Shown one piece after another: positions 1 to 7,111 of a stretch of 9,428 bases of DNA. The DNA comes from Phycisphaerae bacterium. Its GTDB lineage: Bacteria > Planctomycetota > Phycisphaerae > Phycisphaerales > SM1A02. The translations under genes and the position numbers were made by a program. The notes beneath the pieces are model-generated. The model was not told where the DNA came from, searched no databases, and saw only the letters and a list, made by a program, of their open reading frames with translations. Every line of letters starts with the position of its first letter. The first letter of the stretch is position 1. The DNA is taken from the NCBI GenBank assembly GCA_030432455.1, contig JAUIHC010000092.1:1-9428 (forward strand). Reading direction: 5' to 3'.

Positions 1-304
1 AGTTGAGAAGCCCGGAGGTGAAGTTGACGCCTTGAAGCGTCCAGAACCCTTCGCGCCGCACGGGCCGGATGGTGGTCCAGAAGAGGGCGCCGTTGGCGAT
101 CTGGCTCGCGACCGAGGTCGCGAGCAGACCCGCGAGCAGCCAGGGGTCGGCGTCGCGGAGTCGCTGCCAGCCGTCGGCACCGCCGTCGAGGGCCCCCTTC
201 ACGCACCAGATCACGAGGGCCAGGCCGATGAGGAATCCGACGATCTGCAGGGCGAGGCGTCCGCCGCTCGGAAGCTCCGGGGTCCTTCCGGGCGAGGCGT
301 TCAC
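1..304 (-). CDS. Flippase-like membrane protein (lysylphosphatidylglycerol synthase TM region / UPF0104 type), N-terminal part
   Basis: This is a partial gene: the first 101 codons are present and the rest lies beyond the left edge. It starts with GTG, whose last two bases overlap the TGA stop of the glycosyltransferase upstream (GTGA at 304-301). A GGAG lies 9 bases before it at 317-314. Two hydrophobic stretches are visible, at about residues 18-36 and 55-79. They are separated by a loop ending in DADPWLLAGLL, and a WTTIRPVRREGFW segment follows the second helix. This 'ADPWLL...helix...basic loop' pattern is typical of the AglD-like membrane family, which often sits beside polyprenol-phosphate glycosyltransferases. 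A role in moving or processing a lipid-linked sugar is inferred from that family and from the neighbouring gene. Only a quarter to a third of the usual length is visible, so the family call is moderate. Confidence 0.62.
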   Translation of the reverse strand, partial: MNASPGRTPELPSGGRLALQIVGFLIGLALVIWCVKGALDGGADGWQRLRDADPWLLAGLLATSVASQIANGALFWTTIRPVRREGFWTLQGVNFTSGLLN

Positions 305-1065
305 GACCCCGCACTCCGTCGGACGGCCCGACGGTGGCGACGGGTCCGTCGCCATTCCCGCAGCATGGACGCGAAGGCGCTGATCGCGTCCCCGACGCCG
401 ATCTTCTTGCCCTCGGCGAACGATCGCGGGTCGTAGGAGACGGGGAACTCGACGACGCGGGCGCCGTGGCGGGCGAGGGACGCCGCGAGTTGCGGTTCGA
501 TCGCGAAGCGGTCCTCGTCGAGATCGGGCAGGATCCGCTCCAGCATCGGGACGCGGACCACCTTGTAGCAGCACTCCATGTCGCTGACCTGGAGTCCGGT
601 GAGCGTGTTGGAGAGCCGGGTCAGCATCCGGTTGCCGAATCGATGGACGCGTCGGATCGCCGAACGACGCTCCCCGGTCCAGCGGTTGCCGAAGGCCGCG
701 TCGATCGCGGCGCCCTGCTGCTGGAATCCAGCCACGATCGGCACCAGATCGCCGGGGGCGTATTCGAGATCGGCGTCCTGCACGCCGACGAGGTCGTCCG
801 GGGCGGCGGTGTCGACGGCGTGCCGGAATCCGGTCCGCAACGCCGCGCCCTTTCCGCGATTGACCTCGTGCCGAAGGAGCACCGCACCGAGACGCTCGGC
901 AAGCAGCCGGGCGGACTCGGCGGCGGGGTGGTCGCTCCCGTCATCGACCAGGATGACGCGGGCCGACCATCCGTTCGGCCACGGACAGCCCTGCACCCGT
1001 TCGACGATGGTGCCGAGGGTCGCCTCCTCGTCGAGGAACGGGATGACGAGGTGCAGGACGGGCAC
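301..1065 (-). CDS. Family 2 glycosyltransferase, DPM1/DPG-synthase-like
   Basis: This 254-residue protein has the GT-A fold signatures of family 2 glycosyltransferases. These are the N-terminal strand VLHLVIPFLDEEATL, the nucleotide-binding VDDGS (DDGS at 41-44), NRGKGAALRTGF (69-80), and the metal-binding DAD at 97-99 followed by LEY. Farther on come FGNRWTGERRS, DMECCYKVVR (162-171) and YDPRSFAEGKKIG (211-223), all typical of dolichyl/polyprenyl-phosphate sugar synthases. It should transfer a sugar from a nucleotide donor to a polyprenyl phosphate at the inner face of the membrane; the sugar cannot be told from sequence. There is no C-terminal membrane helix. The protein ends in a very basic tail (REWRRTRRHRRAVRR) that could help membrane association. 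The start is GTG with GGAAG 6 bases upstream. It lies 36 bases after floA and overlaps the flippase-like gene by 4 bases, which suggests translational coupling. Confidence 0.9.
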   Translation of the reverse strand: MPVLHLVIPFLDEEATLGTIVERVQGCPWPNGWSARVILVDDGSDHPAAESARLLAERLGAVLLRHEVNRGKGAALRTGFRHAVDTAAPDDLVGVQDADLEYAPGDLVPIVAGFQQQGAAIDAAFGNRWTGERRSAIRRVHRFGNRMLTRLSNTLTGLQVSDMECCYKVVRVPMLERILPDLDEDRFAIEPQLAASLARHGARVVEFPVSYDPRSFAEGKKIGVGDAISAFASMLREWRRTRRHRRAVRRSAGS

Positions 1066-1101
1066 GGCCGGCTTCCGCGGATGGCGACGGGGTCGGTTCG
1101 A

Positions 1102-2103
1102 TCAACTCTCGCCGCCGCGGTCGTCGCCGTCGGCCACGGTGTTCCGCATCGCGGTGTCCGCGATCACGTTCTGCATCCGGTAGTAGTCCATGATTCCGAG
1201 GTGGCCGTCGCGGAACGACTGCGCCATCGCCTTGGGCACCTCGCTCTCCGCGAGAATGACCAGCGCCCGGTTCTTCGCGGCCTCGGCGGTGTGCTCGGCC
1301 TCCTGCGCGATCGCGAGGGCGCGACGCTGCTCGGCCTCGGCCTGATACCGCTTGGTGTCGGCCTCGGCCTGATCGGTCTGGAGCTGGGCGCCGATGTTCG
1401 CCCCGACATCGATGTCGGCGATGTCGATCGAGAGGATCTCGAAGGCGGTCCCCGAGTCGAGGCCCTTCTCGAGCACCGTCTTCGAGATCCGGTCGGGGTT
1501 CTCCAACACCTTCTTGTGGCTCTCCGCCGAACCGATCGTCGAGATGATGCCCTCGCCGACGCGGGCGATGATCGTCTCCTCGGTCGCACCGCCGACGAGT
1601 CGGGCGATGTTGGTCCGCACGGTCACGCGGGCCCGGGCCTTGAGCTGGATGCCGTCGCCCGCGACCGCATCGATCGTGCTGCGACTGGAACTCTGGCTCG
1701 GACAGTCGATGACCTTGGGATCGACCGAGGTTCGCACCGCTTCGAGGATGTCGCGGCCCGCGAGGTCGATCGCGGTGGCGCGGTCCCAGGGAAGCTCGAT
1801 CTTCGCCTTGTCCGCGGCGATCATCGCGCGGACCACCCGCTCGATGTTGCCGCCCGCGAGGTAGTGGGCCTCCAGCTGGGCGGTGGGCAGGTCCAGGCCC
1901 GCCTTCTTCGCCGAGATCCGGTTGAGCACGATGGCGGCGGGCTGGACCTTCCGCAGTCTCATCATGAAGAGATCGAGCAGGCCGACCGGGGCGCCCGAGA
2001 CGACCGACTGGATCCAGAGTCCGATGAACCGTCCCATCACCGCGAGGATGATGAGCAGGATCAGACCGACGATGACGAGCAGCACGATCTGCCAGGCGGG
2101 CAT
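1102..2103 (-). CDS. floA: Flotillin-like protein FloA
   Basis: This 333-residue protein is close to the usual length of FloA (about 330). A hydrophobic N-terminus (about residues 5-31) forms the membrane hairpin or anchor. It is followed by the conserved SGAPVGLLDL and MRLRKVQPA segments, then LEAHYLAGGNIERVV (77-91), AAIDLAGRDILEAV and the hallmark SVDPKVIDCP (126-135). An SPFH-like body follows, then an Ala/Glu-rich coiled coil (about 240-295) and a C-terminal GIMDYYRMQNV. FloA assembles into membrane foci that organise other membrane proteins; it is a scaffold, not an enzyme. The ATG is preceded by AAAGGA at 6 bases. The gene follows the short NfeD gene by 27 bases. NfeD and flotillin genes are commonly paired, and the two proteins are thought to act together, so this context supports both calls. 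Confidence 0.95.
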   Translation of the reverse strand: MPAWQIVLLVIVGLILLIILAVMGRFIGLWIQSVVSGAPVGLLDLFMMRLRKVQPAAIVLNRISAKKAGLDLPTAQLEAHYLAGGNIERVVRAMIAADKAKIELPWDRATAIDLAGRDILEAVRTSVDPKVIDCPSQSSSRSTIDAVAGDGIQLKARARVTVRTNIARLVGGATEETIIARVGEGIISTIGSAESHKKVLENPDRISKTVLEKGLDSGTAFEILSIDIADIDVGANIGAQLQTDQAEADTKRYQAEAEQRRALAIAQEAEHTAEAAKNRALVILAESEVPKAMAQSFRDGHLGIMDYYRMQNVIADTAMRNTVADGDDRGGES

Positions 2104-2130
2104 GGGCGTTCCTTTCGATGAGCGTGCAGT

Positions 2131-2772
2131 CTACGGCGTGCGGTTGCCGCCGTCGGCGGGCGGAACGCCGCCCGCTCGCACCGATCGGACCTTGATCTGG
2201 TTGTCGAGCACCGCGATCACCTCGACCTCGGCCTCCGCGTCGATCACGCCCGATTCCGCCAGGGCATCCAGCCGCCGACCGTCGAGCCGGATCACGCCGA
2301 CCGGACGCAGGGGGGTCACGGTGCGGGCGATTCGACCGACCAGCGAGGCATCGGTCTCGTGGGTCGTGCGGCGACGGGTCTCGATCTCCTGATCGATCTC
2401 GTCCTCGTCCAGCCCGCGGCCGTCCAGATCCTCGGTGCCCCCGAGGATGAGACGCCGTCCGATGGGGGTGCGGGACCAGAGTTTCACCCCGTAGATGAGC
2501 AGGAACGGGGTCGCGATCAGGTAGACGAGCAGTGCGAAGCCGCCGGCGGCGGGGGAGTACAGGAAGAACGAGATCACCGAGGCGATCGCGGCGAGCCCGC
2601 ACAGGATGCCGAGCATGCCGCCGCTCGGGATGAAGAGTTCCACCGCGAAGAGCACGAGGGCGAGCAGCAGCAGGCCGAGGCCGATGCCGATCCAGGAGGC
2701 GTCCGGAACATCGGTGGCGGCCGCCGCCGCGGGTGCCGCGGTCTGGGCGAGGTGCAGGAGCGCGTGCGTCAT
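2131..2772 (-). CDS. Short NfeD-family membrane protein (membrane helices plus OB-fold)
   Basis: This protein has 213 residues. An Ala-rich N-terminus with possible signal character is followed by three hydrophobic segments at about 28-48, 52-71 and 77-97. The second of these sits in the NfeD-typical VELFIPSGGMLGILCGLAA. After an acidic linker (about 112-140), a C-terminal NfeD OB-fold-like domain spans about 143-200. It includes LVGRIARTVTPLRPVGVIRLDGRR and VIDAEAEVEVIAVLDNQIKVR. There is no protease domain, so it is the short NfeD type, which usually partners with flotillins. Its ATG overlaps the stop of the long NfeD gene (ATGA at 2772-2769). A GAGG touches the ATG, and a better spaced GGAG lies 11 bases away. 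The overlap suggests coupled translation with its long paralogue. Confidence 0.9.
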   Translation of the reverse strand: MTHALLHLAQTAAPAAAAATDVPDASWIGIGLGLLLLALVLFAVELFIPSGGMLGILCGLAAIASVISFFLYSPAAGGFALLVYLIATPFLLIYGVKLWSRTPIGRRLILGGTEDLDGRGLDEDEIDQEIETRRRTTHETDASLVGRIARTVTPLRPVGVIRLDGRRLDALAESGVIDAEAEVEVIAVLDNQIKVRSVRAGGVPPADGGNRTP

Positions 2773-4520
2773 CCTCGATCGATCTCCACACGGACCCCGA
2801 AGCGGTCCGAAGCGACGACCCGGACTCGAGCGCCCCGGTCGATGAATCCGTCCTCGCTCTGGGCGTCCACCAGACGCCCGTCGATCTCGACGCGTCCTGC
2901 AGTGCGGAGCGGGGTGGCGGCGGTGCCGATGGTTCCGATCGCGATCGCCGTCGCCGTGTCCGACCGAGCGGCGATCTCCGCCCCGTCGCCGATCTCGTCG
3001 GCGAGGATGATCCGGGCGCCGAACGGATTCCTCGGCAGGGTTCGCCAGAAGAGCCAGCTCACGGTGCCCGCGGCGAGCACGCCGATCAGGGTGGCCGCGA
3101 TGCCGCGGAAGAGTTCATCGCGGGCGGCGGGGTCGAACGGATCGCCCGACACGAAGGTGCCGACGAGGCCGGCGAAGAGCAGGAGGCCGCCGAGGACGCC
3201 CGCGACCCCGAAGCCGGGCAGGAAGAACAGTTCCGCGACGACGAGCCCCAGTCCGATCACGACCACGACCACCGTCCACCAGTCGGAGAGGCCGGCCAGG
3301 AGCGGGGCGCCCAGCACGGTCACCAGGGCGGAGATCGCCACGAGGCCGAACACGCCGTAGCCCGGGGCCGAGATCTCGAGGAAGAAGCCGATCAGCATGA
3401 CCGCGATGAGCACGGCCCGCACCGGCCAGAGGGTGAGGAATCGAACCAGCCCTTCGGACCATGTCTCGTCGAGCCGGATCACGGTGGTCGCGCCCATGAA
3501 CAACCGAAGATCGGCGTCGGTCGCGATGGTGTCGCTGCTGCTCAGGCCGTAGGCGACCGCCTCGTCGGCGCGGAGCACCAGGAGTTCGTCGGGCGAGACG
3601 ACCTGTCCCAGGTTCTCCCAGTCCGGAGCGTCGGACCGATCGAGGATCGGTCGTCGCGAGGGCATCTCCTGCCGGAAGTCGATGGCGGCGGCTCGTGCCT
3701 CGGCGAGGTCGTCCGGATCGGGCGTCGCCGAGGGGGGGAGCGGCACATCGTCGGCGAACGGCGAACTGGAGATTCGCTGCTCGTCGTACACCGGCGCGGG
3801 CAGACGCTCGAGCCGGGTGGCGACGGGCCGCTCGCCGAAGATTCGTTCGTACTCGGCGGCGTCCACGAAGAGAAGGTCGCCCGTCGTGCGGTTCCGGATC
3901 AGCCAGAGCTGCACATCCACTGCGACGAACGCCTGCACGAGCTTCTCGTCCCAGCCCTGGCGACGCGCGTCGTACACGAGTTCGGAGAGGAGCGGGGCCT
4001 CGATCTTCGCCCGTTCCGCGGCGGGCAGGTTGCGGAGTCCGACCAGGGGCATGCCCTGGATGGGGGCGGCGTCGCCGAACCTGCCGGTCGGGGTCGTGAC
4101 GATCTCGCGGCACGCCAGCGCGATGATGGTGCCGGCGCTGAACGCCGTGGGGCGGATCCACGCGATCGTGTTGGGGGGCGCCTTCGTGCGGATCGACTCG
4201 AGGATGTCGAAGGTCGCCATGAGGTCGCCGCCCGGAGTGTCGATCTCCAGCACCACCGCGTCGGCACCCCGACGGGCGGCCTCGTCCAGTCTCCGGTCGA
4301 GCGATCGGGTCGTGATTCCGTCGATCGGACCGTGGATCGAGATGACCGCGAGCGTGCCGGCCTGGCGTCCCGCGGGCACCGCGGTCGGCGTCTGCTCGTC
4401 GAGACCCGGGGCCGCGAATCCGAGCGTCAGCAGGAGGCATGCGATCAGCGACGCGACGACGGTGCGTCGGTGGTCGGTCGCATGAAGGCGGCGAAGCGGT
4501 GGCCCGGTCATCGGGTTCAT
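2769..4520 (-). CDS. Long NfeD-family membrane-bound ClpP-class serine protease
   Basis: This protein has 583 residues. It begins with a signal or anchor helix (about 20-37), followed by a ClpP-like protease domain (about 55-225). That domain contains ISIHGPIDG, LEIDTPGGDL (91-100), and AFSAGTIIALA with Ser128 as the likely nucleophile. Lys172 in AKIEAPLLSE is the likely general base of the Ser/Lys dyad known for the archaeal NfeD homologue PH1510. A further DELLVLRADEAVAYGLSS segment (311-328) leads into four or five membrane helices (about 367-492), and a C-terminal NfeD OB-like domain lies at about 520-583. A polar stretch at about 240-305 looks like an insertion between the protease core and the 'LxADEAxxxGL' segment. 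Family members cleave membrane-associated hydrophobic substrates. The ATG at 4520 has AAGG 7 bases upstream; a second ATG (residue 4) is possible. This is the first gene of the operon with short NfeD and floA. Confidence 0.92.
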   Translation of the reverse strand: MNPMTGPPLRRLHATDHRRTVVASLIACLLLTLGFAAPGLDEQTPTAVPAGRQAGTLAVISIHGPIDGITTRSLDRRLDEAARRGADAVVLEIDTPGGDLMATFDILESIRTKAPPNTIAWIRPTAFSAGTIIALACREIVTTPTGRFGDAAPIQGMPLVGLRNLPAAERAKIEAPLLSELVYDARRQGWDEKLVQAFVAVDVQLWLIRNRTTGDLLFVDAAEYERIFGERPVATRLERLPAPVYDEQRISSSPFADDVPLPPSATPDPDDLAEARAAAIDFRQEMPSRRPILDRSDAPDWENLGQVVSPDELLVLRADEAVAYGLSSSDTIATDADLRLFMGATTVIRLDETWSEGLVRFLTLWPVRAVLIAVMLIGFFLEISAPGYGVFGLVAISALVTVLGAPLLAGLSDWWTVVVVVIGLGLVVAELFFLPGFGVAGVLGGLLLFAGLVGTFVSGDPFDPAARDELFRGIAATLIGVLAAGTVSWLFWRTLPRNPFGARIILADEIGDGAEIAARSDTATAIAIGTIGTAATPLRTAGRVEIDGRLVDAQSEDGFIDRGARVRVVASDRFGVRVEIDRG

Positions 4521-4555
4521 GGTACGACCTTGGAGTCGCCGCCGGATTCGACGAA

Positions 4556-4585
4556 CACCGCCCGCGACCGAGGTCGCGGGCGGTG
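4556..4585 (-). terminator. Strong GC-rich hairpin, likely terminator of the prepilin genes
   Basis: This is a perfect 14-base-pair inverted repeat (4556-4569 pairing with 4572-4585) with only two central bases. It lies between the end of the first prepilin gene (4642) and the start of the long NfeD gene (4520). It has no clear run of T on the minus strand, so Rho-independent function is likely but not certain. It could also act as a transcript-end stabiliser. Confidence 0.6.
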
Positions 4586-4597
4586 CCGTGGTTCGGG

Positions 4598-4617
4598 CTC
4601 GACGGTCGCCCGTCGAG
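4598..4617 (-). terminator. Second hairpin in tandem with the 4556-4585 stem
   Basis: CTCGACGG pairs perfectly with CCGTCGAG around a TCGC loop (8-base-pair stem). It starts about 25 bases past the stop of the prepilin gene. Together with the longer hairpin 12 bases farther on, it forms a double stem at the transcript end. There is no T tract. Confidence 0.4.
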
Positions 4618-4641
4618 GGTGGTTCGGAGCGTCTCCGGGAA

Positions 4642-5520
4642 TCAGTCCCAGGAGATGTTGTCCTGCCACGCCAGGAGGGGGGCGTTGACGTTGTCGCCGG
4701 ACACCTCGACGCCGGGGCCGCCGATCATGCAGAGGAAGACGTCTCCGCCGGTGCCGGCGGCACCGTTGTTGGCGATCTCCTCGGAGAACAGGCCGTCCGG
4801 CGCGTTGTTGATCGGCGCCAGCTGCTCGGGGAAGAAGGTCTGCGCGAGTTCGGTGTGACCGTCGCCGTAGCAGATGTTGCCGACCCACTCCTTGCGACCG
4901 CCGTGGATCTGGAGGGTCTTCGACCGGAGGTACACGTTGTCGGTGTAGTCCGAGCCCTCGACGCCGCGGTTGCCGACGAGCGCGTGCCGCGAGTTGAGGC
5001 GGTTGCTCCAGTTCCGGTCCTTGCGCTCACCGGTGAGCAGCATGGTGCCGTAGCTGGTGTGGCAGGTGCCGTTGAGGTCGGCCTGCATCCGAGTGACGTT
5101 GTCCGTGTCCCAGTAGACGTCCTGGGCCGGCGAGTACGCCTGGATGTCGTAGATCGGGTTGGCGATCACATTGGCCGAGGCCTCGCTCGGGCTGACCATG
5201 ATGTTGGGGTTGAAGTACTCGAGCGTGACGCAGGCGCCGTAGAGGTTGGCGTGCGTGTTGAGGCCCGTGTTCTCCTTGCCGCGGCCGGGGATGGTGCCGG
5301 TGCGGTCGATGAGACCCGGGGTGGGGAGCGAGTCGGTCCCCTTCTCGGTGGCGTAGGTGAGCCAGCCCTTGTAGATCTGGTTGAGCTGGGTGCCGTCCTT
5401 CACCTGCCGCGCGGTCGCACGGGCCTTGGCGAGGGCGGGGAGGAGCAGGCCGAGGAGCAGGGCGATGATCGCCATGACCACGAGCAGCTCGATGAGCGTG
5501 AAGCCGTGTCGCTTTCGCAT
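4642..5520 (-). CDS. Prepilin-like protein with N-terminal methylation motif (paralogue 1)
   Basis: This is a 292-residue secreted or pilin-like protein. The leader MRKRHG is followed by FTLIELLVVMAIIALLLGLL, a type IV prepilin signal. Prepilin peptidase should cut between Gly6 and Phe7, and Glu11 is the usual Glu at position +5. The hydrophobic helix is followed by the PALAKARATARQVKDGTQL segment seen in planctomycete pseudopilin-like proteins. The rest is a large periplasmic or extracellular domain with VSPSEA (109-114), AYSPAQDVYW (128-137), ALVGNRG, DYTDN and a late EWVGNICYGDGHTEL (211-225). The function is unknown beyond being pilin-like. I chose the ATG at 5520, which has GGAG 9 bases upstream. 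An in-frame ATG at 5535 would add MESSS before the conserved leader, and its own codons form the likely ribosome site. It lies about 59 bases after its paralogue and ends before a double hairpin. Confidence 0.88.
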   Translation of the reverse strand: MRKRHGFTLIELLVVMAIIALLLGLLLPALAKARATARQVKDGTQLNQIYKGWLTYATEKGTDSLPTPGLIDRTGTIPGRGKENTGLNTHANLYGACVTLEYFNPNIMVSPSEASANVIANPIYDIQAYSPAQDVYWDTDNVTRMQADLNGTCHTSYGTMLLTGERKDRNWSNRLNSRHALVGNRGVEGSDYTDNVYLRSKTLQIHGGRKEWVGNICYGDGHTELAQTFFPEQLAPINNAPDGLFSEEIANNGAAGTGGDVFLCMIGGPGVEVSGDNVNAPLLAWQDNISWD

Positions 5521-5553
5521 GCTGGAAGACTCCATTCAGTCGGTGGGTTGAGT

Positions 5554-5569
5554 TCGAGAATGGTCTCGA
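5554..5569. other. Small hairpin between the two prepilin genes
   Basis: TCGAGA pairs with TCTCGA around a four-base loop in the 59-base gap between the prepilin genes. It is too weak and lacks a T tract, so I do not call it a terminator. It may be chance or a minor processing signal, and transcription could well read through. Confidence 0.25.
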
Positions 5570-5579
5570 GCGTCGTGGA

Positions 5580-6569
5580 TCAGTCGCGGAGGTAGTCGTA
5601 GATGGCGAGGGGGCGCGGATCGCCGCCACCGCCGTCGGTCACGACCTCGTTCATCGCGAGCCAGGCGTCGCCCTGCTTCCAGTTGCCCTGGAGGCCGCCG
5701 CACTGCTCGAACTCGGCCGCGAAGATGTTGTCCTGGATGATCGAGTCGAGGCCGCACTCGTGGGCCACGTTCGGCGGGAAGAAGCTCTTGGTGAACTCGA
5801 CGTGGTTGTCGCCGAAGCACACGTGGCCCTGCCATTCGCGGTCCGGACCGTGGAAGAGGAGGGTCCAGCTGTTGGTGTAGTCGGCGCCGGTGGTGATGCC
5901 GTCCTTCGTGCCGCGGTTGCCGAGCACGACCTTCGAGCTGTCACCGGTGTTCCGCCAGGTGTAGTTCCGGCGGTCGCCGCACATCATGCTGTGGGCGTAG
6001 GAGCAGTGGCTGCGGCCGTTGGTCGGCGGACGGTTGATCTTCGAACGGAAGATCGCGTTCGGGGCGCCGGCGGGCTGGGTGCCGGGCGAGACCTGCGCGG
6101 GGTCGGCCACGTCGCCCATCCAGAAGGTGTCGGCCGCGGGGTTGTAGGCGTTGAAGTCGTAGGCGATGGAATCGTCCTGAGCCTCGGTGCCGTACGGGGA
6201 GACCACCGGGTTGGCCTCGGAGGGGCTGACCACGATGTCGGTGTTGAAGAACTCCTGCGCGATCATGGACGAGTAGAGGTGACCGGTCGAGTCCTTCTTC
6301 CAGTTCTGCGGACCCTTGCCCGGCACGCGGCCGAGCTGCGGGTGCGTGAACCGGTTGATGCGACCGGGCATTGGGAGATAGCCGCCGGAATCCGACTCGG
6401 CGAAGATCATCATCGCCTTGTGGATCTGAGCGAGCTGGTTGGCGTCCTTGACGGTCCGGGCGGATGCCTGGGCCTTGGCAAGGGCGGGAAGGAGCAGGCC
6501 GATGAGCAACGCGATGATCGCGATGACCACCAGCAGCTCCACGAGGGTGAATCCGTGACGCTTTCGCAT
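5580..6569 (-). CDS. Prepilin-like protein with N-terminal methylation motif (paralogue 2)
   Basis: This 329-residue protein has the same leader as its downstream neighbour: MRKRHG followed by FTLVELLVVIAIIALLIGLL, with expected cleavage after Gly6 and Glu at +5. It shares ordered blocks with paralogue 1: VSPSEA (114-119), AYNPAADTFW (141-150), HCSYAHSMMCGDRRNYTW, VLGNRG (215-220), DYTNSW and EWQGHVCFGDNHVEF (245-259). The DGH of paralogue 1 is DNH here. The C-terminal 60 residues are different and contain two Cys (272 and 290). The reading frame stays open upstream to 6857, but that extension lacks coding character. The conserved leader and a GGAGG 10 bases upstream fix the ATG at 6569. The pair probably arose by tandem duplication and may be co-transcribed. 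The role is unknown: a minor pilin or a cell-surface protein is possible. Confidence 0.88.
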   Translation of the reverse strand: MRKRHGFTLVELLVVIAIIALLIGLLLPALAKAQASARTVKDANQLAQIHKAMMIFAESDSGGYLPMPGRINRFTHPQLGRVPGKGPQNWKKDSTGHLYSSMIAQEFFNTDIVVSPSEANPVVSPYGTEAQDDSIAYDFNAYNPAADTFWMGDVADPAQVSPGTQPAGAPNAIFRSKINRPPTNGRSHCSYAHSMMCGDRRNYTWRNTGDSSKVVLGNRGTKDGITTGADYTNSWTLLFHGPDREWQGHVCFGDNHVEFTKSFFPPNVAHECGLDSIIQDNIFAAEFEQCGGLQGNWKQGDAWLAMNEVVTDGGGGDPRPLAIYDYLRD

Positions 6570-6615
6570 GGGGATGTGGCCTCCGTGTAGCCGGTGGGGA
6601 GAAGAGTCGGAGAGG

Positions 6616-6642
6616 CCGGAACGGAACCGATTTCCGAACCGG
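6616..6642 (-). promoter_or_regulatory. Imperfect hairpin in the presumed leader of prepilin gene 2
   Basis: The plus strand reads CCGG-AA-CGGAA, a five-base loop, then TTCCG-AA-CCGG. It folds as 4 plus 5 base pairs around a symmetric two-by-two internal loop (UU opposite UU on the minus-strand RNA). It ends about 47 bases upstream of the ATG at 6569 and about 32 bases upstream of its GGAGG, so it may sit in the 5' leader. A regulatory role is inferred from position only; a DNA-binding site is an alternative. Confidence 0.3.
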
Positions 6643-6889
6643 TGAACGTCGCCGGTGGCGACGGTCGGGACCGGGGGGGATGGGGGCTCGTCCAGGAGTG
6701 GAGGAACCGCCGCGGGGGACGCTCGTCGCCATGTCCGCGAGGGGCCGGGGAGGCCGATCACAGGTCTCAGGTGGGGCGATCCTCGACGACGACCATCTTC
6801 AGGTCGAGCAGCGGACGGGTGGTTCCGGTGAGGAACGCCCCTGCGTGCCCGATCCATCGATGCCGTTCGGGAGGGAGCGGCCTGGACGA

Positions 6890-6910
6890 GACTCGATGGC
6901 GAATCGAGTC
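6890..6910. repeat. Perfect inverted repeat (8-bp stem, 5-base loop)
   Basis: GACTCGAT, loop GGCGA, ATCGAGTC. It belongs to a group of similar short stems in the intergenic region whose arms share GACTC/GAGTC. No gene ends nearby, so it is not an obvious terminator of an annotated gene. Confidence 0.5.
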
Positions 6911-6965
6911 GATCCGTCTCCGAGGCGGGGTCGATGCCGGTGGTGAGCAGGGGCTCGGGGCGTCA

Positions 6966-7000
6966 GGCACCAGAACCCGCGATTCACGCGTGCTGGTGCC
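6966..7000. repeat. Interrupted hairpin with 8-bp outer stem
   Basis: GGCACCAG (6966-6973) pairs with CTGGTGCC (6993-7000). Inside, CGCG pairs with CGCG around the loop ATTCA, separated from the outer stem by an unequal internal loop (four bases against two). This looks like a folded RNA element or a terminator of an unannotated transcript; its function is unknown. Confidence 0.45.
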
Positions 7001-7090
7001 GGAGAATGCCCGTGCTTCAGGGGGCGACGGGGAGGAGGACCGAGAGGTCCGCTGCCCATGCCGGCTGAAGACGACCGACGGCTCTGGCAT

Positions 7091-7111
7091 CGACTCCAAC
7101 GGATGGAGTCG
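7091..7111. repeat. Perfect inverted repeat (8-bp stem, 5-base loop)
   Basis: CGACTCCA, loop ACGGA, TGGAGTCG. The geometry matches the stem at 6890-6910 (8-bp stem and 5-base loop), and its right arm contains one copy of the GAGTCGGA octamer (7106-7113). Confidence 0.5.

Noticed and set aside
334..2121. Long plus-strand open frame (595 codons)
   Set aside because: It is antisense to the glycosyltransferase and floA, both clear family members. The translation is Asp/Arg/Gly/His-rich with no motif, as expected for the shadow of a high-GC gene.
941..2791. 616-codon minus-strand frame overlapping both floA and the short NfeD gene
   Set aside because: It lies out of frame with two recognised genes on the same strand, and its Arg/Pro/Asp-rich translation is a frame-shift shadow.
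2733..4688. Long plus-strand open frame (651 codons)
   Set aside because: It is antisense to the long NfeD gene, with biased shadow composition and no recognisable domain.
6570..6857. Extended N-terminus of prepilin 2 (start at 6857)
   Set aside because: The extra 96 residues would bury the conserved MRKRHGFTL leader in the middle of the protein, and a GGAGG fits the ATG at 6569.
6767..7099. 110-residue minus-strand frame ending LLDLKMVVVEDRPT
   Set aside because: Only the last 17 or so codons look gene-like; the rest is Ser/Arg/Pro-rich and unconserved in appearance. It could be a remnant, but I cannot support a gene.
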